A DNA stretch of 48,201 nucleotides from Verrucomicrobiota bacterium (GTDB lineage Bacteria; Verrucomicrobiota; Verrucomicrobiia; Limisphaerales; SIBE01): positions 1-48,201 of the forward strand of contig VHCZ01000017.1 of assembly GCA_016871535.1 (NCBI GenBank), given 5' to 3'. Made by a program: the position numbers and the translations under genes. The notes under the pieces were generated by a model. It ran no database searches and was not told where the DNA came from. It saw only the letters and a list, made by a program, of their open reading frames with translations. The stretch's first letter is position 1, and every line of letters begins with the position of its first letter. This document shows positions 19,958-27,984 of this stretch, in pieces.

Positions 19958-20093
19958 CGTAGCGCAGAGTTGCACTCTGCCGTATCGCCGGTTTGAAATC
20001 GGCAGTGCTGCAGCGAGTTCGAGAGCGCTCGATCTTGTCGGCGCGCTGCGGGATGCGATTCCGCGATACAGCAGATTGCAAATCTGCGCTACG
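19958..20093. mobile_element. MITE-like element with 31-bp imperfect terminal inverted repeats
   Basis: The left end cgtagcgcagagttgcactc and the reverse complement of the right end (cgtagcgcagatttgcaatc) agree at all but a few of about 31 positions. The 136-bp body has no ORF. It occupies the nuoM'/nuoN intergenic gap and contributes upstream codons to the longer, rejected nuoN frame. It is probably a non-autonomous, transposase-mobilised repeat. Confidence 0.6.
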
Positions 20094-20186
20094 CGGACCT
20101 CAGCCAAGCGAGAGGGCCGGGAGGCGGAAAACGGCCGCAGCCATGGCGGTGACTCGGAGTCTGGCGATATTTGTCGGAGTTTCATC

Positions 20187-21671
20187 TCACAGCCCCGCGC
20201 CTTTCCGCAGGCCGTCGAAGAGCGGCGATTGAAGACTGGGAACGATCAAGTCCAGCAAAAGCCGGGGATACAGGCCGATCACCAGCGTGGTTCCCATCAA
20301 AAGCGCGGCGCCGAGTCGTTCGGGAACGGTGATTTGTTCGCCGGCGGAGTTGGTTGGGTTCGTCCGGGGCACGTGATCCGCGAAGAACGATTTCTGAAGC
20401 GTGCGCAGCATGTACGCGACCCCGACCACGATTCCCAGCCCAGCGAGGATTCCGAAGATTGGGAAAGCGTGCCAGGCGCCGATCAACACTTGCAGCTCCG
20501 CCACAAACCCGCTGAAACCGGGCAACCCCATCGAAGCCACGCCACCGATCAGGAACGTCGCGGCGGCGTAAGGCATGGTCTTGCTGAGGTTCATCGTCTG
20601 CAAAGCCGCCAACTCGCGTGTGTGGGTCCGGTCATAGACCATTCGGCCCACCACGCCGAAGAGCAGCCCGGCGATGATGCCGTGCGAAAACATCTGCAGC
20701 ACCGCGCCGCTTAACCCGATTTCGTTGATGGTCATCAAGCCCAGCAGAACGAATCCCATGTGACTGACGCTGGAATAGCCGATCACGAATTTGAAATCGT
20801 TCTGCACGAGCGCCACCATCGCGCCATAGACAATTCCGATAACCGCGAGAAGCCCGAACGGGAGTTGCCACGCTTTCAAGCCCAGCGGAAAAAGCGTCAT
20901 CGCCACGCGCAGAGCGCCGTAAGCGCCCAACTTCATGACCACACCCGCCAGCAACATGGAAGCCGCGGTCGGCGCGGCAACGTGGCCCGTGGGCGCCCAG
21001 GTGTGGAAGGGCCACAGGCCCGCGAGAATCGCGAAACCGACGAAGACCAGCGGGAACGCCCAGTATTGGAAGGCTGCCGGGAAGGAATAATTCGCCAGCT
21101 CCAGCAGGTTCATGGTTTTCCCGCCCGCGACCACGAACGCCGCGACCAGCCCGATCAAGACCATTGCGCTGCCGATAAACGAATAGAGCGCCAGTTTCAT
21201 GGCGCCGTATTCGCGGTTGGTCGAACCCCAGATTGCGATCAGAAAGTATTTTGGAATGATCGCCAGTTCGTAAAAGACGAAGAGAAGGAACAGATCGAAG
21301 CTCAGGAAAACGCCATAGACCCCGCCGATGAGCGCCAGATAAAAGGCAAAGAACTCTTTCGCCCGGTGCTCGACGTTCCAGGAAAAGAGAATTCCTGCCA
21401 CGGCGGCGATTCCGGTGAGCGTCACCAGCGTCAGGCTGATGCCGTCCGCGGCGAGGTGGTACTCGATGCCGAGCGCGGGAATCCACGCCAGCTTGCAAAG
21501 GCTCGCGACCGTCGCGCCTGTTTTGATCTGTAGAGCGCCGCCGAGCCCGCAGACCAGACCGAGCACGGCGGTCAACAGCGCGATGATCCGCGCCGCGCGC
21601 GCGTTGCCGTTCGGCAGCAGCATCAGGACAGCGACTCCTGCAAAGGAAATATAAATAGCCCAGGGCAGCAT
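20187..21671 (-). CDS. nuoM: Second NuoM paralog (fourth antiporter-like complex I subunit)
   Basis: The ATG at 21671 (ribosome-binding site CAGGAGAAC) gives 494 aa. An ATG seven codons upstream is less well placed. It is clearly a proton-pumping complex I subunit related to NuoM, but distinct from the nuoM at 21727-23289. Glu135 (VFYELAIIPKYFLIAIWG), Lys247 (VVMKLGAYG) and the later GLPGFSGFVAELQVL glutamate are present. The TM7 lysine is not. Where NuoM reads GFAVKVPLIPFH, this protein reads GFAILAGLWPFH, with Leu216 in the lysine position. It is encoded 55 nt downstream of nuoM, between nuoM and nuoN. It fits the 'extra NuoM' of modified complex I; whether it pumps is open. Confidence 0.9.
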   Translation of the reverse strand: MLPWAIYISFAGVAVLMLLPNGNARAARIIALLTAVLGLVCGLGGALQIKTGATVASLCKLAWIPALGIEYHLAADGISLTLVTLTGIAAVAGILFSWNVEHRAKEFFAFYLALIGGVYGVFLSFDLFLLFVFYELAIIPKYFLIAIWGSTNREYGAMKLALYSFIGSAMVLIGLVAAFVVAGGKTMNLLELANYSFPAAFQYWAFPLVFVGFAILAGLWPFHTWAPTGHVAAPTAASMLLAGVVMKLGAYGALRVAMTLFPLGLKAWQLPFGLLAVIGIVYGAMVALVQNDFKFVIGYSSVSHMGFVLLGLMTINEIGLSGAVLQMFSHGIIAGLLFGVVGRMVYDRTHTRELAALQTMNLSKTMPYAAATFLIGGVASMGLPGFSGFVAELQVLIGAWHAFPIFGILAGLGIVVGVAYMLRTLQKSFFADHVPRTNPTNSAGEQITVPERLGAALLMGTTLVIGLYPRLLLDLIVPSLQSPLFDGLRKGAGL

Positions 21672-21726
21672 GATCAGTTCTCCTGGAAGCATCCTACTGA
21701 CCGTTGTCGTTTCCTGTCCATGCGCC

Positions 21727-23289
21727 TCAAAACTTCAGTTGCTCTACCATCCGCTGGACTGTGGCGTTAATCGGGCCGATGGCCAGTTGCGGGTAAATTC
21801 CGAGCACGAACATCAAGCCCACTGCCGGCACCACGACCACGCGTTCGCCCCAACTCAAGTCCGGTATGGCGGACCATTTCTGATTCAACGGGCCGTTGAA
21901 GACTTTCTGGAGGAGCGTCAGGAGGAAGATCGCGGTCACCAGCAAACCGAGCGTCGAGAGCCCCGTGGCCCAGGTGGCCAGTGAAAAAGCGCCTTTGAAA
22001 ATCAGAAACTCACCGACGAATCCGTTCAAGCCGGGCAGTCCCAGCGACGCAAACAAAACGATGCCCATCAGTCCGCAGAACACCGGCGCCGCCTTGCGGA
22101 GACCGCCAAAATCATCCAGGCTGCGCGCGCCTCCGCTGCGTTGTTCGAGAAATCCGACGAACGCGAATAGCGCCGACGCCGTCAGCCCATGATTGAACAT
22201 CTGCAGCACGACGCCGTTGAGCGCGGCCGCTTTTTCCGTCGCCCAATTCCCGTCGATTCCGGTGAGAGTCGCGGCCGCAAAGACGCCCAGGAGGCAATAG
22301 CCAAGGTGGTTTATGGAGGAGTAGGCGAGAATTCGCTTCAAATCCTTTTGCGCGAACGCAGCGCACGCGGAGAAAATGATCGTGATCACCGCCAGCCACA
22401 GGAGAGGATTGAGTACTGCGCGCATTTCCTCCGGGAAAAGCGGGAGCAACACGCGCAGAAACCCGTAAACGCCCATCTTGGACATGAGGCCGGTCAGCAG
22501 CATCGTCGTGGGTGTGGGAGCTTCCACGTAAGCGGTCGGGAGCCAGATGTGGAAAGGAATCAGCGGCACCTTCACCGCGAAGCCCAGGAAGATCGCCGCG
22601 AACACCAGCAGCGACAGACCCTCGGCGGACAGCCCGGGCCAACTTATCTTGGCGGCCAGCTTGGTGGCCAGCCCTCCGTCGCCGGCCGCCTCGGCCAATT
22701 CCAGGAAGTCAAACGTGCCTGTCGCATAATACAGCGCCAGGAAGCCCAGGAGCATCGTCACGCTGCCGACCATCGTATAGACGAAGAACTGCGTGGCGGC
22801 GAAGCTTCGGTCCGCTCCGCCCCAAAACTTGATCAGGAAGAACGCCGGGATCAGGCTCAGCTCCCAAAAGATGAACCAATGAAAGAAATTCAGCGCCGTG
22901 AACGTGCCGATCAACCCCGCTTCCAGAAACAAGACCAGCGAAAAGTAAAGGGGAACGCGCTCTTCGATCTTCCAGGAAGCGAGAATCGCCATCGGCATGA
23001 CGATGGCCGTCAGCAGCACCAGCAACAGACCCAATCCGTCGATGCCGACAAAGTATTCGATGCCAAGGGTGGGAATCCAGGAGTGACGCTGTTCGAATTG
23101 GATGTCCGGCGAACTCGGATCGAAGTTCAGCCAGGTCAGGACGCCCAGCGCGAGGGCGATGACCGACGCGGTGAATGCCAGCCCTCGCGCAAGCTTCTTC
23201 TGCTCGGAGTCAAATCCGATGAGCACGATTCCGCTGAGGAGCGGAACGAGCGTCAGGATGGTCAGCATGGGAAACTCAGCCAGATTCAT
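21727..23289 (-). CDS. nuoM: NADH-quinone oxidoreductase subunit M
   Basis: Starting at the ATG at 23289, which overlaps the nuoL stop in an ATGA, the protein is 520 aa. It is the canonical NuoM: Glu143 in FIFWELSLIPAFF, Lys240 in GFAVKVPLIPFHIWLP, Lys271 in LMSKMGVYGFLR, and Glu427 in GLPGLNGFVGEFLIF. These match the E. coli Glu144, Lys234, Lys265 and Glu407 proton-path residues. Translational coupling with nuoL suggests stoichiometric synthesis. It is followed 55 nt later by a second NuoM-like gene. Confidence 0.95.
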   Translation of the reverse strand: MNLAEFPMLTILTLVPLLSGIVLIGFDSEQKKLARGLAFTASVIALALGVLTWLNFDPSSPDIQFEQRHSWIPTLGIEYFVGIDGLGLLLVLLTAIVMPMAILASWKIEERVPLYFSLVLFLEAGLIGTFTALNFFHWFIFWELSLIPAFFLIKFWGGADRSFAATQFFVYTMVGSVTMLLGFLALYYATGTFDFLELAEAAGDGGLATKLAAKISWPGLSAEGLSLLVFAAIFLGFAVKVPLIPFHIWLPTAYVEAPTPTTMLLTGLMSKMGVYGFLRVLLPLFPEEMRAVLNPLLWLAVITIIFSACAAFAQKDLKRILAYSSINHLGYCLLGVFAAATLTGIDGNWATEKAAALNGVVLQMFNHGLTASALFAFVGFLEQRSGGARSLDDFGGLRKAAPVFCGLMGIVLFASLGLPGLNGFVGEFLIFKGAFSLATWATGLSTLGLLVTAIFLLTLLQKVFNGPLNQKWSAIPDLSWGERVVVVPAVGLMFVLGIYPQLAIGPINATVQRMVEQLKF

Positions 23290-25634
23290 TTCCCCCCTCC
23301 CCACGTGAGCAACAGCACGAGCGCGACGAGCGCCAGTCCGATCACGCGCAAGTAAGGCTGCACCTGGCCGGCCTGCCAGAGCGTCGCCAGGTTTCCCCCC
23401 CGCCGAATTTCGCCGCAGCCTTTGTCGAATCCCAGATTCACCACGTATTCATCGATCAGGCGGGTGATCCAGGAGAGGCCGAGAGTGAGATAAGAAACCA
23501 TTTTCACCAACCCGTTCCAGAGGGAGCGATCCAGCCGGTCCGAAAGCCACGCGCTCCAGGCGTTGAACCGGATGACGCTCGCTTCGTAGAGTTCATCGAC
23601 AAAAAATTTCCCGCGCAGGACGGCGAACACGTCGGGCCGCATTCGCTCCAACGGATCGGGAGCGTCTGCGGATTTGATCGGCTCGTGCCCGTAAAGCCGC
23701 CAGCCCGCGAACACTCCTACCACGACGACGACGATTGAAAGCGCCATGATGGAGAAGGTTTCCCATTGGAAGAGCGCGCCCAAACCGGACGGCTCCACGT
23801 GTCCGGCCAGGTAACCTTGAAACCACGGCAAAGCGGGAGTGCCGATGAATCCCAGGAGCGCGGCAAACACCGCGAGAACTATCAACGGGATGGTCATCAC
23901 CGGCGGGCTTTCATGCGGAACGTAGGTCAGGCTTCCAGCCTGACCAGCACTTCCGTGTGAGGAAGCGTTCTTCGAAGCCGCACCATGATCGTGTCCATTC
24001 GGAGCATTCTGGGCCGGCAGGATGCCCGCCCTGCTTTGGCCGTAGAACACGTAGCAAACCTGGCGCGTCATGTAGAACGCCGTGAGCAACGCGCCGAACG
24101 CCCCCAGCCAAAACGGCCCGGGCGACACGCTCCAGTGCGCCGCGCTGTGTAGAATTTCGTCCTTGCTCCAGAAGCCCGCGAACAGCGGCACGCCCGCGAG
24201 CGCCATCATGCCGATGGCGTAAGTCGCCGACGTGATCGGCATGAACTGCGACAGACCGCCCATGCGCCGAATGTCTTGTTCCTCATGGCACCCATGAATG
24301 ACCGATCCGGCGCCGAGGAAGAGCAACGCTTTGAAAAAGGCGTGCGTGATCAAATGGAACATCCCAACCGCTACGCCTCCGACTCCAAGCCCCATCATCA
24401 TGTAACCGAGTTGCGAGACCGTGGAGTACGCCAGGATGCGTTTGATGTCCGTCTGCGCGACCGCGATCAGCGCGGCGAACACGGCGGTGATCGCGCCGAC
24501 CCAGGTCACGACTTTGAGGGCGGTTGAAACTTTAGCGTTTGATGCAGTTCCATGCGCCACTTCCCCCTCACCCCGGCCCTCTCCCCTGGGGAGAGGGGGC
24601 GCAGAGGTCGCCGCGCTCGGCGTGGGCTGGGTTGCAGGTTGTCCGGCAAAAGTCGCTCCACCCGAGGCTGGGATCTGTCTGCCCCTCTCCCTTTCCGAAA
24701 GGGAGAGGGCCGGGGTGAGGGTTGTCTTTGCTTGCGCGACAACGGTCGAATTCGTCTCCGCGCCAGGCGCCGCCTCCATTAATGGATAAACCCGCGCCAC
24801 GAGAAACACTCCTGCCGCCACCATCGTTGCGGCATGGATCAGCGCGCTGACGGGCGTCGGGCCTTCCATCGCGTCGGGCAACCAGACGTGGAGCGGCACC
24901 TGGCCGGACTTGCCAATGGCGCCGCAGAAAATCAGCAGCGCAATGCCGGTCGAGGCGGCCATGCCCAGCGTGGTTGTCTGAGCCACCAATTTCGTCAGCG
25001 CTGTTTGTTCCAGGCAGCCGTTGCCGCCATCGTAAAAGAGCAGCGTGCCGGTTTCCGAATACAGCCAGAGCATGCCGAGGAAGAAGCCGATATCGCCGAC
25101 GCGGGTCGTGATGAACGCTTTCTTGGCCGCCGCTGCCGCGCTCGGCTTGTGATACCAGAAACCGATCAACATGTAGGAAGTGAACCCCACCAGTTCCCAG
25201 CAGATAAACGTGAGCAGAAGATTGTTCGAAATGACCACCCCGAGCATCGCCGCCGCAAACAGCGCCAGGAAACAAAAGAACCGCGTGAAATTCTCGTCGT
25301 GCGCCATGTATCCGACGCTGTAGATGAAGATGAGCAACCCGACAAACGTGACCATCACAAGCATGATGGCCGTCAGCGGGTCCAGCACCCAACCGAGTTC
25401 CAACGTCGTTCCTCCGATTTGAAACCAGTCGAAGCTAACGGTCTCCCGGAACAGCCTCCCGTGGCCCAGCGTCGTGACAAACGCGGCGCAAGACAGGGCG
25501 AGCGCCACCCCCATCGAACCAATCGCCATCGACGCGGCGAACGCGCGGTGCCGTTGCTTCGCCAGAGCTGTCAGCCCCGCCGCCAGCAAGGGGAGGGCGG
25601 GGATAAGGCAGAGGTAGTTGGCAGCTATGCTCAT
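23286..25634 (-). CDS. nuoL: NADH-quinone oxidoreductase subunit L with repeat-derived insertions
   Basis: At 782 aa this NuoL is well above the usual 600-680. Core motifs are intact: FICWELVGFTSYMLIGFWYH (TM5 Glu), GAIGKSGQVPLHVWLPDAME (TM7 Lys), and GVPLFAGFWSKDEIL (TM12 Lys). Two insertions explain part of the length. Residues about 305-356 (SLSERERGRQ ... PPLPRGEGRGEGE) are encoded by the palindromic element 24567-24720, and about 531-571 (RAGILPAQ ... SHGSAGQAGSL) by smaller repeats. In addition, the region from DELYEA (about 680) to the last TM, which holds the lateral helix HL, spans about 80 residues. The canonical span I recall is about 52. Such extension is expected if HL must span a fourth antiporter-like subunit. 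Confidence 0.95.
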   Translation of the reverse strand: MSIAANYLCLIPALPLLAAGLTALAKQRHRAFAASMAIGSMGVALALSCAAFVTTLGHGRLFRETVSFDWFQIGGTTLELGWVLDPLTAIMLVMVTFVGLLIFIYSVGYMAHDENFTRFFCFLALFAAAMLGVVISNNLLLTFICWELVGFTSYMLIGFWYHKPSAAAAAKKAFITTRVGDIGFFLGMLWLYSETGTLLFYDGGNGCLEQTALTKLVAQTTTLGMAASTGIALLIFCGAIGKSGQVPLHVWLPDAMEGPTPVSALIHAATMVAAGVFLVARVYPLMEAAPGAETNSTVVAQAKTTLTPALSLSERERGRQIPASGGATFAGQPATQPTPSAATSAPPLPRGEGRGEGEVAHGTASNAKVSTALKVVTWVGAITAVFAALIAVAQTDIKRILAYSTVSQLGYMMMGLGVGGVAVGMFHLITHAFFKALLFLGAGSVIHGCHEEQDIRRMGGLSQFMPITSATYAIGMMALAGVPLFAGFWSKDEILHSAAHWSVSPGPFWLGAFGALLTAFYMTRQVCYVFYGQSRAGILPAQNAPNGHDHGAASKNASSHGSAGQAGSLTYVPHESPPVMTIPLIVLAVFAALLGFIGTPALPWFQGYLAGHVEPSGLGALFQWETFSIMALSIVVVVVGVFAGWRLYGHEPIKSADAPDPLERMRPDVFAVLRGKFFVDELYEASVIRFNAWSAWLSDRLDRSLWNGLVKMVSYLTLGLSWITRLIDEYVVNLGFDKGCGEIRRGGNLATLWQAGQVQPYLRVIGLALVALVLLLTWGGGK
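23925..23945. repeat. Perfect hairpin inside nuoL (ggtcaggct/agcctgacc)
   Basis: A 9-bp stem with a 3-nt loop lies within the second insertion of nuoL. It is flanked by a gccggcaggatgcccgcc-type repeat near 24011-24030. Both look like small dispersed repeats captured in-frame. Confidence 0.5.
24567..24720. repeat. 154-bp palindromic element with 20-bp perfect terminal inverted repeats, inside nuoL
   Basis: The first 20 bases (cctcaccccggccctctccc, 24567-24586) are exactly the reverse complement of 24701-24720. Each end also forms its own local hairpin (ctcccctggggagag; ctccctttccgaaagggag). The element is translated in frame as a Pro/Ser/Arg/Gly-rich loop of NuoL. It belongs to the same class as the elements at 17287, 34232 and 46776. 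Confidence 0.75.
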
Positions 25635-25649
25635 TGAGGAGTCCCCTTC

Positions 25650-26315
25650 TCATCTGCATGTCTTCCAGTATCGCTTGAAGGCTCTATCACGACGTGGAGT
25701 GGTCGTTTGCCGGCATGCACGTCCGCTCAGAATCTTTAAGAGTTTCTTTCCTTCCGCCGCCGCCTGGTCGTCCGCTGGTACCAGAGCCGCATGCACGTTG
25801 AGTGGTCTGTCATCGAGCAGTAACCCCAGCAAGAGTCGCCTTGTAGCTCTTTGCTCAATTTCATCATCGAAGTGACCTTTGGGAGCGTAAATACCCTTCT
25901 GCACATGAACCGAATCTGCATATCCAACGCATTGTCCCATAACTTGGAGCAATTGTGTTAAGAGCTCCGTACTTTTCTGATTCCAAACGGCACTGGCAGG
26001 TTTGTCGTCTTCCTTTGGGGCGGAGGCAAGGTGGTCGAGATAAGTCTTCCAAGCTGTTCTCACGTTCGCTTCGCTTTCTGACGAACCTCTGAACTCCAAA
26101 TCTATCATGTTCAAAGCTCGGACATGTTCGAACGACAGCGTCGCATGTCGCGTTGTCATCAGTGTGAGATAAACGCCAAGCTTCCGAAGACGCTTTTCCT
26201 TCCAAGCCTCGATTAGTTTCTGGACCTGGAGCGCAACAAGTGGGGCCATTAGTACTGCGACGACCATAATCCAGTCTTTGGTCTCCACCACCGCAAGCAT
26301 GACGTTGGGGCTCAT
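25650..26315 (-). CDS. DUF6680-like small membrane-anchored protein
   Basis: The 221-aa protein has one N-terminal hydrophobic segment (WIMVVAVLMAPLVALQVQ, about residues 14-31). A basic helix (KLIEAWKEKRLRKLGVYLTLMTTR) and a soluble, mostly helical part with SFEHVRALNMIDLEF follow. This arrangement resembles the DUF6680 family, whose function I do not know. It starts 9 nt after the PIN-domain gene and ends 15 nt before nuoL on the same strand, so it appears cotranscribed within the nuo operon. The family call is from memory of the motif pattern and should be tested by HMM. Confidence 0.55.
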   Translation of the reverse strand: MSPNVMLAVVETKDWIMVVAVLMAPLVALQVQKLIEAWKEKRLRKLGVYLTLMTTRHATLSFEHVRALNMIDLEFRGSSESEANVRTAWKTYLDHLASAPKEDDKPASAVWNQKSTELLTQLLQVMGQCVGYADSVHVQKGIYAPKGHFDDEIEQRATRRLLLGLLLDDRPLNVHAALVPADDQAAAEGKKLLKILSGRACRQTTTPRRDRAFKRYWKTCR

Positions 26316-26324
26316 GGCAACAGT

Positions 26325-26732
26325 CTAAAGATCCGGTGGGCAGATAACTGGAATCGTTTCGCGCTTGTTCCGTCGATAGACGCGAAAATCCTCCCGGTCG
26401 GTAGTGATGACCGCATGGTCGGGGTTCAGTTCGCTCATCCGAATCAAACACAGATCGGCAAAATCCGGCTTCCGATCTTCATAGCGTTCCGCCAACGCCG
26501 TGAGGTGCGGAAGGTGGTCGTTGCAATCGAAGGCCAGCGTTATCAATTGATCCTGCAAGAAGCCGAGGATGATGCGCGTATCCTGGAGATGAAACGCGGC
26601 TTCGGCCAGCACCGCTTCGCATGTCAATAGCGGCAAGCTCAACTGAGCTTCCAGGCTCAGCGCCCACTCGTGATAGGCATCGCGCCGGTTGGCGAACGCC
26701 ACGAGGAAACCAGTGTCGGCAATGCCCTTCAT
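26325..26732 (-). CDS. PIN-domain ribonuclease toxin, VapC-like
   Basis: The start is the ATG at 26732, which overlaps the antitoxin stop; a longer frame to 26792 lies inside the antitoxin gene. The 135-aa product is a PIN domain. Asp6 is in GIADTGFLVAFAN, Glu44 in EAVLAEAAF, Asp90/Asp93 in KPDFADLCLI, and Asp112 in TTDREDF. These acidic residues coordinate the metal in VapC toxins, which cut tRNA or rRNA. Coupling to an upstream ribbon-helix-helix gene makes a toxin-antitoxin pair the best reading. It is embedded between nuoK and nuoL. Confidence 0.85.
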   Translation of the reverse strand: MKGIADTGFLVAFANRRDAYHEWALSLEAQLSLPLLTCEAVLAEAAFHLQDTRIILGFLQDQLITLAFDCNDHLPHLTALAERYEDRKPDFADLCLIRMSELNPDHAVITTDREDFRVYRRNKRETIPVICPPDL

Positions 26733-26941
26733 CCCTTGGAAAAGCCTTTGCGCATGGAGAGGTCCTTGGGGCCGGTCATGCAACCCGCCCAACGCATATA
26801 GGCACGGCTGCCGGTGGAGGCCCTGGCTCTCTCCAGTTGTTCCCGGACCACCTTGCCCTGGGATACTCCCGTGCGTCGGGCGGTCTCAGCCAGCCAGTCG
26901 GCCAGGTCTTTGTTAAGACGTACTGTAATTGTATGACTCAT
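26729..26941 (-). CDS. Ribbon-helix-helix antitoxin, VapB/CopG-like
   Basis: The 70-aa protein has an N-terminal beta strand TITVRLNKDLADWL and helix-turn-helix residues TGVSQGKVVREQLERA, the CopG/Arc-type DNA-binding fold. Its stop overlaps the PIN-domain start by 4 nt (ATGA). Such antitoxins bind and neutralise the toxin and autorepress the operon. Any operator should lie in the 42-nt gap to nuoK, where I see no clear palindrome. The ATG at 26941 is 42 nt downstream of the nuoK stop. Confidence 0.8.
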   Translation of the reverse strand: MSHTITVRLNKDLADWLAETARRTGVSQGKVVREQLERARASTGSRAYMRWAGCMTGPKDLSMRKGFSKG

Positions 26942-26983
26942 ATGGCAGAATCGTATTCTATGATCGTTGAATCGACAAGCCTT

Positions 26984-27295
26984 TCATCCTCGCATCGAAT
27001 CAATCTGATCCAAATTCGTCGTTCGATAGTGTCGGTAAATGGCGATGATCAACGCCAGGCCCACCGCCGCCTCGGCGGCAGCGATGCCAATGGAAAAAAG
27101 CACGAACAGGATTCCGGTTGTTTGCTCCGGGTGGGCGCCGAAGCGCCAGAACGCGATGAAATTCAGGTTCGCCGCGTTCAACATCAGTTCAATCCCGATC
27201 AGCACGATGATCGCGTTCCGCCGCGTCAAGGCCCCGGCGAGCCCGATGCAGAAGAGCAAGGCCGAAAGGACGAGGTAATGGTGAAGCGGCGTCAT
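26984..27295 (-). CDS. nuoK: NADH-quinone oxidoreductase subunit K
   Basis: The ATG at 27295 overlaps the nuoJ stop in an ATGA. A 268-aa frame read through from upstream is an artefact. The 103-aa, three-helix protein has the typical [22 protein letters not shown]-type segment around residues 24-45. Its glutamate (Glu36, in IGIELMLN) is on the central proton axis, and a second glutamate (Glu75) is in [15 protein letters not shown]. Both are conserved in NuoK. Translational coupling to nuoJ is usual for this pair. Confidence 0.94.
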   Translation of the reverse strand: MTPLHHYLVLSALLFCIGLAGALTRRNAIIVLIGIELMLNAANLNFIAFWRFGAHPEQTTGILFVLFSIGIAAAEAAVGLALIIAIYRHYRTTNLDQIDSMRG

Positions 27296-27879
27296 TTCGG
27301 ATTGGCGATTGCCGATTGGCGATCGGCGATCGGCGGGTGGGCAACTGTCAGCGATGCGGGATCGCCAGTTGAAACTGATCTCTCCGGCGCGATCCTCTCG
27401 CGCATCGCGATGATCACCGCGCCGATCATCGCCGCGGTGAGCAGCAAGCCGATGACCTCCAGCGGCAGCACGTAGTTGGTCATGAGTTGCTCGCCCAATC
27501 CGCGAACAGTCGGTTGCGGGGCGGGCGGCGTTGGCCGATAAACGACCGAGCTGGTCCAAACCGAGAAGGCCAGAGCGCCGAAGGCAAGCACTGCCACCCC
27601 GATCCCAACGACCCACGAAGAAGAAAAGATGGACTGCTGCGGGTTGTCGCTCCCCCGCGTGAGCAAAATCGCGAAGACGATCAAGATGGCCACCGCGCCG
27701 ACATAGACCAGGATTTGCGCAAAACCGACGAACTGCGCGCTCAGTTGGAGGTAGAGCGCCGCCAGTCCGACGAAGGCCACCACCAGGCACAGCGCGCAGT
27801 GGACCAGATTGCGCAGGCTCACGGCGGCGATTGCGCCCGCCGCCGTCACCAACGCCAGGATGAAGAAAACCGGGTCCAC
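27292..27879 (-). CDS. nuoJ: NADH-quinone oxidoreductase subunit J
   Basis: The 195-aa protein (GTG start at 27879) has five hydrophobic segments. It carries the NuoJ signature [24 protein letters not shown] around residues 51-74, including the conserved tyrosine of TM3. The last dozen residues ([13 protein letters not shown]) and the stop are encoded by a 7-bp tandem array at 27300-27334. This tail is repeat-derived, not conserved sequence. The stop overlaps the nuoK start. A second heptamer array lies directly upstream of the GTG. Confidence 0.92.
   Translation of the reverse strand: MDPVFFILALVTAAGAIAAVSLRNLVHCALCLVVAFVGLAALYLQLSAQFVGFAQILVYVGAVAILIVFAILLTRGSDNPQQSIFSSSWVVGIGVAVLAFGALAFSVWTSSVVYRPTPPAPQPTVRGLGEQLMTNYVLPLEVIGLLLTAAMIGAVIIAMRERIAPERSVSTGDPASLTVAHPPIADRQSAIANPK
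27300..27334. repeat. 7-bp tandem array at the nuoJ 3' end
   Basis: Five heptamers (gattggc, gattgcc, gattggc, gatcggc, gatcggc) encode the C-terminus of NuoJ and stop 4 nt short of the nuoK ATG. Because 7 is not a multiple of 3, each unit is read in a different phase. A change in unit number would alter the nuoJ stop and its coupling to nuoK. Confidence 0.8.
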
Positions 27880-27886
27880 TCTGTTA

Positions 27887-27914
27887 ATTTGAGATTTCAG
27901 ATTTCAGATTTGAA
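27887..27914. repeat. 7-bp tandem array upstream of nuoJ (atttgag/atttcag/atttcag/atttgaa)
   Basis: Four heptamers lie immediately upstream of the nuoJ GTG, in the 105-nt nuoH/nuoJ spacer. They occupy the place where a ribosome-binding site would be expected; no good one is visible. Related atttcag units recur at 29250-29284 and 35774-35794. Confidence 0.7.
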
Positions 27915-27984
27915 AAGAGCGCGGGCAGCCTGCCCGCCCGGCTCTCGGCAATCTTCCTAAATCCATCCTGTCCATCGATCCGAG

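Noticed and set aside
19941-20081. N-terminal extension of nuoN to 20081
   Set aside because: The extra residues are encoded by the MITE-like element. The GTG at 19940 has a good ribosome-binding site and gives a normal NuoN.
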